Below are positions 12,770 through 25,100 of a DNA stretch of 60,000 bases, piece by piece; positions within the stretch are counted from its first letter, which is position 1, and each line of letters begins with the position of its first letter. The position numbers were made by a program, and so were the translations under genes. Origin of the DNA: Cryptomeria japonica (taxonomy: Eukaryota > Streptophyta > Pinopsida > Cupressales > Cupressaceae). The notes below the pieces were generated by a model. It saw only the letters and a list, made by a program, of their open reading frames with translations. It searched no databases and was not told the origin of the DNA. The stretch lies in the NCBI RefSeq assembly GCF_030272615.1, contig NC_081412.1, forward strand, positions 18,517,932-18,577,931. Reading direction: 5' to 3'.

Positions 12770-13132
12770 TATAAGTTGTTTTGTAATTAAAAAGTTAATT
12801 CCAAACAAACTTTTGTCAATTGGTAGTTATGACAGGTAACATTCTCAGCCACCATCAGCTATGTTATATATTTCTTATTGTACACATAGTTGAGGACCTC
12901 ATGTATAGACTCTTATATGTATTGCAAATCTGATGTATGAATGAATGGAGGGATGGAACTACATATCTTTCGGGAATCATTGTAGTGAATGATGATTATA
13001 ATCTATCGTTTTGTTATTCCGTTTACTCATTCAAGTAGACTTCCGAGTAAACAAAAAATTAAATTATCATTTCTAGACACTGTTGACGAAAAAAGTGTTA
13101 ACGAACTTGTAGCCTTTCTAAAGGGAATTTAC

Positions 13133-13188
13133 CTGTAAACTTCTTCAAATAAGTCTTTCTCGTTCATGTTTACGACGAAATTCAAAAC
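13133..13188 (-). CDS. CUL1-like: Cullin exon 12 (last placed exon)
   Basis: [18 protein letters not shown] plus two bases of an Arg codon, matching VVKLLAYISDKDLFAEFYR. Acceptor CTATTTCAG, donor GTAAAT. The phase-2 split Arg codon is where plant cullin 1 continues with KKLARRLLF, but no such exon is seen down to base 1. Confidence 0.92.
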
Positions 13189-16100
13189 CTGAAATAGTAT
13201 GAGACAATAAATTAATATATACAGAATCAGCGCACAAGAGCTAACATTGAAGCACGCCAGACTGCAATGCAACTCAAACCTTTTCAAGCGAATCTTCAAT
13301 TTTTTCAATATCTTCATCGCTCATATTTGCACTGCCACCTCTGCTGAAGATATTGTCGCAAAATGTGTCAAGCAATTGGTCACTTGTGCTTCCTGCAAAT
13401 CCTTTCTTGCAAAACTCCTCAAATGCTTCCTTCAGTGCCTATAAATGGAGTTAAGAATCCATAAGAAAGGTGCTTACACATTCTGCATAAAATCTGTAAG
13501 CTTAACTCAGCCAACTTGGGCAAGCAAAAGGACAAGAAGCAAATTATACTTTCACGTACCGTGTAGAAAAGGAAACAGTTCCCAAAACATTCGCTAACAT
13601 ATTGCAAGTACTTGCCATATTCCTGAAAATCAACCATAGAATATGAAAAGTAGTTGTTATTCTTGTACATGCCAAGCTAATCTCATCACGCAATATTTGA
13701 CATGTACAAACTTCATTGCTACAACATTTTAATGCCGTGTATTGGAAGTTACGCAGTAAAAGAGATGCAAATAAGATTTTACCTGCTCCTAATAATGTCA
13801 GGTAGCACCTAAGAGACGAAAAACTAAAATCTACTTTCAAATAAAAGCTTGAGAAATTAGTCTGATCATAGACTTATGAGAAAAGACATCAAACTACATA
13901 CAACTGGAAAATTACCTTTTTATTGGTGGCTGCATCTTCTGCATGCTTAATTAATGATGTTACCTCACCAGCTACATGCTGCATAACAGAAAAGCATAGT
14001 AAGATCTAAACCATAGAGAAAATTATTCATCATCTATAGAAAAATCTTGAGAATTTGAAACTGGACAATTTAGCAGATTTCTAATCAAAATGTATACCTC
14101 CTTGAAAATTCCAGCACAAGCCTTTAGGTATCCTATGAAATAATTTATACATGTCTGAAAGATCCTCCACCTGCACCAAAAGTTAAAAATAGCAGACGAT
14201 TATGAACAATTAAAATATACTCGAAAACATGGTCCCAAATCCCATGCATGCAACATTCCAAAATCATACCTTGCCATCTCTTAGCAATTTACGGCACTCT
14301 GAATATTCCTTTTCGAAAGACCAACTCTCACACTGAGATAGTAGTTTATTTTGTACTTTCTGTGCAAAAGAACACAAATAAGTAAATTTTTTCATCTGAT
14401 TTTAAATTATGGTTTCAGAAAACTATAAATGCCAGTGGTAGGCACTAGTAAGACAGGTCTGTAATTGGACAGGTTATATGACTGTTTTTTTACTTTTAAA
14501 TTGTGTATATGAGAGTTTAAAAAATTATTGCACATTATCAATTAATATGTATTGACAAGTTATTTTTTTTAAATCGTGTATATATGACACTTCTCATTAT
14601 TAATAAATCTTATATTAAATAATATTATAATTTATAATATTGGTATATATTAGTTTAAAATATTTATTATAAAAATATAAATTTATTTAGAATATTTTGA
14701 AAGTGAAACATATAATTATCTCTAATTTTATAAACTTTTAATTTGAATTTTTAAAATATTTTTTTTTATATATGAATTTTGAAACTTAGTCAATTTGACT
14801 TTTTTAATATATATTTAATAAGATTGTCCTAAAAACATGTTGTAAGATATAAAATTTTAAATGTTGACATTTATTATTACTAAATTTGTAATTATTAATT
14901 TATTATTTAATGTTAATATGTAATATATATTATTATATTAATTTAGAAATTTACTTAGTAAATTTAAGATTTTTACATATATTACTAATTTAACATTGTT
15001 TTCTAATTATTTATATATGTAAGATATCATGTGTGATATAAATAATGAAAGGACAAGGATTTTTATTTCTTTGGAAGAAAAAGGTGCATCTACATTTTAG
15101 TGTGACATCTTTTGCTGTGGCATCTTTTGCTTATAGGTGAATTTTAAGGTATATACTTTGTTGTTCATACAATTATTTTTTACACATAATTAATATAGCC
15201 ATTTTATAAAAGAATGTTTTACATGTAATAAATATATTGATTCTTGTTTGGTGCTTGGAAAATATGTCTAACAAGCTACCATTGAAGAAATATATAGAGA
15301 CCAGAAAGAAGGGTTTTGAAACTCAAGCATTTGAAAGAAACACACACATAAATTTTTGGGCCCTCTTCACATGATTCATTAATTCTTGTATTATTGATTA
15401 AATTGATAAAAATGTTTAAATATAAAACAATTTATATAATATTATTCATAAATTAAATATTTTTCTTAAAACGTTAAATAAAAGACATTGAAATAACTAA
15501 ATTGTTATCAAAAATTCATATGACAGATAGGAGTGAGCGTCAAATTCCAGGCGTATGGTTGGTTGTATCCACAGATTCTGATTGACATAATGATTATTTA
15601 ATAGAAACTTACTTCTAACCATTTCTCTTTACTACTAGAATGTAGATCACGGTCAACTCTTTCTCCTAATCGCTTTAAACAGTCATTAACCTGCAGCACA
15701 ACAAAATATGAATCAACTTCAAGATGAAGTCCATTTTGAAAATTAAAATCAAAATTTTCAAATCATGTTTCCAATTCTAGCTCCCATTTCAGTGCTGACC
15801 TTCTCCAGATAAGCTCGGTCAGATTTTTTTCAGTGCTGACCTTCTCCAGATAAGCTCGGTCAGATTTCTCTTCAAACCACAAGGCAGCCTTTCGAGAATA
15901 GTAAGAAGCAGTGAGTTCCAACATGGCTACTTCAAAATCCTTTCCATAATCCTTCCAACTATCTACAATAATGCTATCAATATTTTCTGACAAAATCTGA
16001 TCAGTTTGTTTTCCTTCACTTTCTCCATGAATCTGAGATAACAATAATAGTTAATTAGAACTCATTTTGGTCATTGAAACGAATATATCAAAGAGCTAAA

Positions 16101-19100
16101 GAACCTCTGATAATTTATCGATATTTGCACTAACATACCAGAGTTATCAGTGCATCCTTTACCTTATCCCTAATTTCTTGGACCTGCAAAAAGGAATACA
16201 GTATTCCCAAATTTGTTAATGTTATTTAGCATGTCTATCTAAGCTACTCACGGATATCAATCCTACTTCCTTATATATGGTCTTTGAGTGAAAAAGATTT
16301 TGAAGGTATAGAGCAGGGATTGAAAGCATAAAAACAAAAAGCTCAATGTTGGATGTCATCTTATACTTACAAGATCACAGAAGCATGTTAAACAAACTTC
16401 ATTTAGAGTTGGTAGTGAGCGCTGTTTAACGAAATACAAATCCAAATGGGCAAAAAGACGAGGAAGCCACCTAACCATTGTTCTGTAATTTTCCCATTGC
16501 TTCATCAGTTCTCTCAAGAAAAGCTTATCAGATGTCTTCCTCAAGGCTGGTAGAACCTGAGTTTAACAATGAAGAGAATTCAAACAAAGACCAAAATGCA
16601 ATGTCCAAAGAAGAACGCACAACATTGCTGTCCTTATTTTAAAATAAAAATTCGAAAGCTTTTTAGTCAGCCAAGATTAAATCCGCCGTCATGAGATGAC
16701 ACTCTAATAACAATAAATCCATAAAGATGTATATAACAAAAAAAATTATCTTTATTAATCAGAATAATAAAGTAACAAAAATTAATATCATATAATACAA
16801 AGTTGGACCCTGCATCATATAGTTCTTGTCTGTGTTATCATAGAGGAAAAATGGAAATTACAATGACAATAATGACGTGAAACAGATTTTATATACATAT
16901 ACATTGTAATAATATATTTATTTTTCTATAATAATTTTTCCACAATCTATTATTTCAAGACTCCTAGCATGCATGATATTTTTAATTTTACGCAAATATG
17001 ATTTGATAATTTTGTATTTTGAACAAGGGGAAAGAAGGCACAATAAGTAAACTCCTAGATCAAGCACAAATGATGTCTCCGAGAGTGCTGGAATAAATTT
17101 TAAAAATAAAGTAAACTTTCCTAACTCCTTAGAGTAGGGAAAAGCCTAAAAAAAATGCAAAGATTTTTGTTCATAAATGCAGACTTCTTTTCCATGCTTG
17201 AAATGGCTTACAAATGGTTGTTTGTGACAAAAGTGCATTTCAACCATCGTAATGTGAAACAAAGGTTCTCTGTCATGTTTCTAATAACATAGGTTCTTGC
17301 ATGATCAACACAAGATGAAAGTTGAAATTCTTTTTTCATAAGCTAGAGAGAAACAAAGATTGGTACACCTTCTAGTGAAAGGAAGCTAAGGTGTGGAAAT
17401 GATCAACACAAGATGAAAGTTGAAATTCTTTTTTCATAAGCTAGAGAGAAACAAAGATTGGTACACCTTCTAGTGAAAGGAAGTTAAGGTGTGGAAAACA
17501 CTTCCTAACACTAATCTAGTGGGGGAGATTGTGCAAATTTTCTTTACAAATCTTCTATAATAAAACCAGAAACATATTTAAAAGTAGATAACAAACATGC
17601 ACAAATATAAACACAATGAATACAAGATATATCATGGGGAAAAACCTTTCGGGTAAAAGACCACATACTCCAAAAGTATAGTACATTGTATTCTAGTAAT
17701 CAAATTCTTACAATACAATATCAGCAATTAGCTTCTTCAACATGAGTCTACAACTACAAACCACAACCTAGATTAATTTTGGTAGCATAACACTTAACCT
17801 ACAAAACATAACTTGACTACTACTCTCACAGCTACATCTTATAAAATAAATACATCAAAGAAGGAAGCTTCTAGATGAAGCAACAAGATGGAGTCATGCA
17901 AAGTATTTGGCCCTATTTTTTGGCCACTAAAAAGCTTGCAAATGACGTGTACATCTCCAAATGACTCCCCATTCCAACCTCCTAAGTTGGGTACCCAAAA
18001 TTTACTATTTGAAGGTATGACAAATGCTCTTATGTTTCTTACAGTCATCACAACTTACAACACTTACAACTATAAGAGAATTTGTCATAAATGACTAATT
18101 TTAGCTTATTCTCTTACAACTCATCATAACCCAACATGGGCACCCACCTTCTCCATGTAAAAGGTATCTCTCGCCACTTGTCCAATATGTCATAGAATCT
18201 ATCATAGGCTAACACTTCCACATGTACAACATGTGCCATACAATCATTTCCAAGTAGGATGCCAACAAGCATGTAGTTTGCACTAGATGACTAGACATTT
18301 GTAGGATAATAACAAATAAATAAATGCAAAATCCATCTTAGGATTTGTAAATATCAAGACACCTTAATCTAGGCATTATCCCACTTGTTGAAGACCTTTC
18401 GAATAGCCATAGATCAAATGCACGAGACCAAGAGGCCCATTGAACTAGAAGACCCTCTAAAATTTTCTTTGCTCACTAGTTTCATCAATGCATCTGCAAC
18501 ATTCGTCAAGGTGTCAACTTTCTCTAATTTTACTTTCTCATCCTCTAGTGTATCTCAAACAAAATGAAACTAAACATCAATGTGCTTCGTTCAAGCATGG
18601 AAAGTTGGATTCTTTGTGTGATGGTGAAAAATGGGATTAGTTAGTTTAGGACCTAATCTCACTTTCCTCCATAAATTGAAATAAAGAAGGGCCTAGAAGA
18701 AGTTGATTCACTTTGACTTCCTCTTATGAAAGAGAGTCCAGGAATATCTTTAGAGATTCTATTCTTTCTCTGCTATGAAAGGGAAATGAGTCAAATGTAG
18801 AATGCAAATAAAATAAGCTACTGGAATGTATGAGAATAACTAAGATAATAGCAAATAACAAATAGAAATAAAACTAAAAATGAGATATAGAGTAGAGAGC
18901 TAGAAAGAGAATTTTCATATACCTGCCACAAAAATTTGAGTTAGATTGAGTTGGACTAGGGTGTTGAATGCCTTGGTCCTTGTTATTGTACTGAGCCATG
19001 AATCTAAAGTCTACCAATTGAGATCCCCACAGACTGAACTGCCAAAAACTACCAAAATATGTAGAGGACTAGGGCACTGGGCACCCTTTTTTAAGACAAG

Positions 19101-22100
19101 AACAGTGGGCATCTTCGTCCCAAGGATTTGGGTCCTTCCTCCGAATTTGGACCTATATCTATAAATTCTAGCTTCTCATAAGTTCACAGCTCTATCAAAA
19201 TCTTGTACCTACACCTATGATCTAAAAAATGGTGTATGGATGGCTACATAGGGGTTTGACTAAACCCCTTGTATTGGTATTCCACTTCCAATAATAGCCG
19301 ATGTAATATTGAAAAGTATGTGTGCTTTAGAATCTCATGTATTTGTAAGATCCTAATGAGTTAAAATGTAAATTGTAAACTAAAGTTCTACCCTATGTTT
19401 TAAAAAAAATCCTAAATGAACATAATATAAATGTAAACACTTTAAATCATCAATACAATATGGATCTAAAGCAATAATGTAAATCTAAAAAATGAGCGAT
19501 GAGAAACTCACAGAGATATGAAAATAACATGAAACCATACCAAACCGTAAGGGAGAAGTACAAGCCAATCAACAGTTACTGATCTCCTTATTATTCTTCA
19601 GTATCTCTTAAGTGTTGATTGATGATGAAAGAGATTGATCAAGACTTGATGAATGCTTGATTTTCTAATTGTAGACTCCACATAAACCTATACTTTCACT
19701 TCATAAGAGGTCTTCTTCAATTGTTTGTAAATGGATCCTTCAAATGAGGAAATGAAAGGTTATATATATGAAACCCTAACCTTATTTTTTATCATAGGTT
19801 GACCTAGAATTGATATAATTTTTCACAAAGAAAGATTTAAAAATTATAATACCACGTAAACATGATCCTGAAATTCAGGAAGAAAAAATTGGGACCATGG
19901 TGAATCACCATGGTCAGGTCGATTTTTTTCCCAATTTTTTTATGGATGGGAGGTATCGTGATTACAATTTAATCCTAGCTTGGTGCGATAATTGAAGGTG
20001 TTTAGATATGCAAAATTGAGCCTTGAAGGTCAAAATAGGACTTAATTAGGGTTAATTTAATTAATTGATTAAAGAAGATAAAATAAAAAGGTGCACGCTT
20101 AAGGTTGAGGGCCCAATTTTATAATGTGTAGAATGATAAGAGAGGACTTTAGATTTTATTAAATTAACTAATAAAATGATTAAAGGAATATTTAAAATAC
20201 AAAATGCAGCACACTAAGACGGATGCTAACCTAAACATGGCATTGCACCACCCTAATTAAGGGTATACAATTTATTACTACACTCTCCTCCGAAAAATAT
20301 CACTCTGACTGTCAAAACAAATGGTAATCAATCATGCATCAAACCCAATATCTGAACACAACTATCTAAGCCAAATGGCTTCCTTACAAGCATGAGTAGC
20401 TACCATATACTATACTTTCATCGTGCACAAAGTGATTACAACTTGTTGCTTACTCATCCAAAGAATAGCACCACCATTCATGGTAAAAATATAACCACTG
20501 GTAAATCTTTTGTTGTCAATATAACCTGTCCAATCTAAATCCACATATCCACAAATACTTACAGAATGTCTAGGTATAGTAGCATAACCATGATAGAAAA
20601 AGGAATATTTTGAAGTACCCCTCAAATATATAAACACTCTCTTAACTGCATCCCAATGCACTTGTCCAAGATTAGCCATGTATCATCTTAGGACTCCCAC
20701 TATCTGGGAAATGTTTGGTCTTGTATAGACCATACCATGCATGATACTACCAGCTACACTCACATATGGTACACTAGCGATGTCCTCTACCTCACAAGGA
20801 GATTTAGGACAATCCTCTACAGATAATTTTGTTCCTAATGAAACAAGAACTATCATGGATCTACAAGTTGTCATGTTGAATCTCTACAACGCTAAATTCA
20901 CATACTTACTCTAACTTAACTAAATCTTTATGTTGATCTATCTCTTTTGAGCTCCATTCCCAAAATGTACCTAGAAATTATGTTGACAACTAAGACTTCA
21001 AGTCAGAAATCAAATATCCATTTCCAAATAGTAACATATCATCCACATATAATACAATAGTGGGAATGTGATCATTATCAGTTTTGAAGTAAACATAATG
21101 ATCACATTTAGACTTATGAAATCCCCAAACTCAACACATAGTTATCAAACTTTTGGTACCACATCCTAAGAGACTGTTTCAAACCATAAAAGGAATTTCA
21201 ATTTGCGAACCAAATTTTCTTTACCTTTCACTTTGAAATGGTCTAGTTGTGACATATAAATCTCTTCCTCCAAATCACCATAAAGGAATGTTGACTTTAT
21301 ATCCATTTGCTCGATTTGCCAATCACAAGTTGTAGCAAGTGATAGTAAGAATAGAGTGGATGTCAGCTTTGCAACAAGAGAGAAAATCTCACCATAATAT
21401 ATTCCCTCAACCTGGTAATACCCCTTCATGACCAACCATATTTTATTCTTCTCAGTACTGCCATCAATACCCAACTTTTTCTTGAACACCCATTTGCATC
21501 CCACAGGATTATGTCCTTCGGGAAAAGGCACCAAATCCCATGTATTATTCCTCTTGAAAGATGCCATCTCATCGTTCATGGCTTCCATCTAGGAATCTGT
21601 ATCATTTATACCCATAGCCTCTGTAACAGTCTTGGGCTCATCAGTGTTAGTAATAAAAGCAAAAATACAATTGGAATCTAACAATGAATAGCTAAACCTA
21701 TCTGGTGAATACCCATATCAATCGGGTTGCCACTTATCATGAGTAGACCTCCTCAAAGACTGAGGTTGAGATTATTCATCTTCTTCAGAACTTTCAAATC
21801 TGCTAGAGCTCTACTCATCATCAGGTCCACTAGGAGCTCATATTTCTTCTTCTCAAGGATAGAAGGAATCTTAACCTTATTTTGTTTCTCCTCTTTCTCT
21901 AGTTGTAGCTCAATAGTGAAAGGTTTCATCTCTCTAAAAATAACACTTCTACTATACATAAACTTTTCTATCACTTGATCCCAGAGCTTGTACCCTTTTG
22001 CATCGACACCATAGCTAAAAAAGATACACTTCACTACCTTTTTATCCAACTTAGATCTCTTTTCATTCAAAATATGAGCATAATCTTCCCAACTAAATAC

Positions 22101-25100
22101 TCTAAGATGTCTCATCAATGGAGTCTTTCCTGACCACACTTACATAAGCATCTTATCAACAAGTGTTGATGTAGGAGATTGTTTACTAGATCTGCTTTAG
22201 CCCAAAACTTTTGTTTGAGGCCAACACCACTAAGCATACTCTTATCCCTCTCCATCAACATCATGTTCATCCACACTACAACTCCATTATTCCTCTTAAT
22301 CCCATGGTCCTTACAGGAACCTGTTAAAATGTGTTGATAAAAACTTGCCACCATTGTTAATCCTCAAAGACTTAATCTTTCTACTAGTTTGATTCTCAAC
22401 AAGAACCTTGAACTCCTTAAACTAACTAAAGAATTTAAATTTAATTATGAGAATATAAAAAATGTCCTTTGACTATATATATCAATGAATGAAATGAAAT
22501 ACACAGATTTTGAAATCGAAGGAACATTAATAGGACCAAAAACATCATAATGTATCAAGTCTAATATTCCAGAAGATTTGTGAGAACTAGAGTAAAACAT
22601 AATATGATTTTGTTTACTATAGATACAGTGTTCATAGAAATCAAACTCAAGATTACAATCATCAATCCCCTTTAGGAGGAATTTATTTTTCAAGATTTTG
22701 AGACCCTTCTCATAAATGTGACTAAATCTTTGGTGCCATAACATTGTCTTCTCAACTAGGAGTTTCATCTCCAAAGCATTGGCACCCTTAGGTACCTAGA
22801 AAGCACAACAATCAGAAGAAGAACCAATAGTCCTCTTCATAGCTCGATCTTTCGGTGGGATGAAGAATCTAGAGCCCTCTTCTTAGACTCCATAGAAGCA
22901 CTATTACATTGTACAATGCATGCATCCAGATTATACAAGGTTTCTATCCAAGCACCCTTACTAAGCACCATAGAAGCTCTAATCATCTAACACCTACTAT
23001 ACAATAAAATAACTTGCACACCCACATCACTCAACTTAATTATAGAGAGTAGATTTCGTGCCAAACCTAGGATGTGAATTACACCATCAATCCGCTTCTC
23101 TTCCATCAAGGAATCCAATCTTGACTCTTCATGACAAACAACCTTCAGATGAGAATCATCATCAAGATATAAATTTCCACCATTGTATTCTTCATACTTT
23201 GAAAACCAACCTCGGTATGAGGTTATGTGAAAAGATGGACCTAAATATATCAGCCACACATTTTCCAATGCATCTATTGCCAAGGCTATGACAAATTCTT
23301 CACCATCATATCCTGAGAGGATTTTTGTAAATCTGAACAAGAGGGTCTCTTCTTATTCTTTTTCTCTCCCTTAAATTCTTTATAGAAATGACTGGTTTTG
23401 TTGTAGTTCCAACACTTTACCTTGGACTTTCCAAGAGACTTAGATCTCCTACAGAATTTGAATTTGCCTCTTTAATCTTTCTTGTCCTTCTTGCCTTTCT
23501 CGTTTGATCTATCACAAACTAAAAGAACCTCCTTGGTTGAATCAGAAGTCTTCCTCCACATCACTTCTGAAAGTAACAATGCTACCATCTCATCCATCAT
23601 GAACTTGGTGGTTGTATTCCCAATAGCCATAACAAGGTGGTCCCACGAGTCAGGAAAAGAACACAATACAATAATGCAACGATCTTCCTCCTCAATCTTG
23701 TCACTAACATAACACAACTAGGCAACCATCATATTGAATGCATTAAGACTTAACATAATAAACATCTCCAAGCTTCTTCCAAAGAGAAGTTGTAGTCTTT
23801 TCCTCATGGACATTTAGGAGCATTGAATCAGCCAAACAAAGTCTTATCAAACCCTTGGCTTTCTAATCCATTTTATCCCAATCCTCATGCAACATGGTTT
23901 GTGGTTTTGTTCTAGATAATACATGCCATAGATCTCTATCCAAAAGCATATATTCCATTTTCAACTTCCAAAGTGCAAAGTTTTTGCCATTAAATTTCTC
24001 CATATCAGCTTTTGTAGATATGCTTTCCATCTTTCTGCAACAAGATTTTGAAAATACTATGTAAAAGTTCCCACTCAAACTAAAATCAGTACAAAAAAAC
24101 TCGCTACCCAACAACAAAACCAAAATTGGCTAGGCTCTGATACCAACTGAAAGGAAGATAAGGTGTGGATAATGCTTTCTAACACTAATCTAGTGGGGGA
24201 CATTGTGCAATTTTTTTTACAAATCTTCTATTACAAAAACGGAAACACATTTACAAGTAGATAACAAACATGCATAGAGATAAACACAATGAACAAAAGA
24301 TATATTGTGGGGAAAACCCTTTTGGGTAAAAAACCACACACTCAAAAAAAACAATACTTTGTATTCCGGTAATCAAATCCTTACAATACAATATTAGCAC
24401 TTATCTTATTCAACAAGAGTCTACAACTACAACCCACAACTTGGACTAATTTCAGTAACATAAGACTTCACCTGCAAAACATAACATGACTACTACTCTT
24501 CATGGCTACTATTTATAGAGAAATACATCAAATAAGGAAGCTTCGAGATGAAGTAACAAGATGGGGTCCTACAAAGTTTTTGGCCACAAAAAAGAATGCA
24601 AATGACATGTGTACATATCCAAATGAATCCCCATTGGAACCTCCTAAGTTGGGCACCCAAAATTTACTATTTAGAGGTATAATAGATTCTCTTATGCATC
24701 TTACATCCATCATAACTTACAACACTTACGGTTGTAAAAGAATCCATCATAAATGACTCATTTTAGCTTATTCTCTTACAACTCAACATAACCTAACTTG
24801 GGCACCCACCTTCTCCATGCAAAAGGTAATCTCTTGCCACTTGTCCAATATGTCATAGAATTTTTCATAGGCTGACACTTGTCAAGATCCTCAAAGTGGG
24901 AAGCCTACTTCAACATGTGCAACATATGTGTCATACAATCTGCCAAGTAGGAGGCCACCAAGCATGTGACTCCCATTAGATGACTAGACATTAGTAGCCA
25001 AGTAATAAATAAAATAATAAGTAAATAAATGCAAAATCATTTTTAGGATATGCAAATATTGAGACACCTTAATCCCAACACTTAGTGAGTAAAAGATGGG

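Larger units (their letters stand above)
17474..25080 (-). mobile_element. Copia element B, full-length but decayed, minus strand
   Basis: LTRs at 17474-18375 (3') and 24148-25080 (5') share long stretches of near-identity; examples are the ACTAATCTAGTGGGGGA word near 17510 and 24185, and CCTCCTAAGTTGGG near 17980 and 24640. The internal region carries gag, protease, integrase, reverse transcriptase and RNase H in Copia order. A 1.67-kb LTR-like insertion splits RNase H. Flanks TCTAG (17469-17473) and CTTAG (25081-25085) could be a diverged 5-bp target duplication. The element lies in cullin intron 2, in the same orientation as the gene. Confidence 0.92.

Noticed and set aside
13783-13808. 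Possible 26-bp cullin exon between exons 9 and 10 (acceptor CTCTTAG, donor GTAAAA, ends GAGCAG)
   Set aside because: Its position fits the missing QEQ-like segment, but 26 bp breaks the phase between exons 9 and 10 and the peptide match is too weak.
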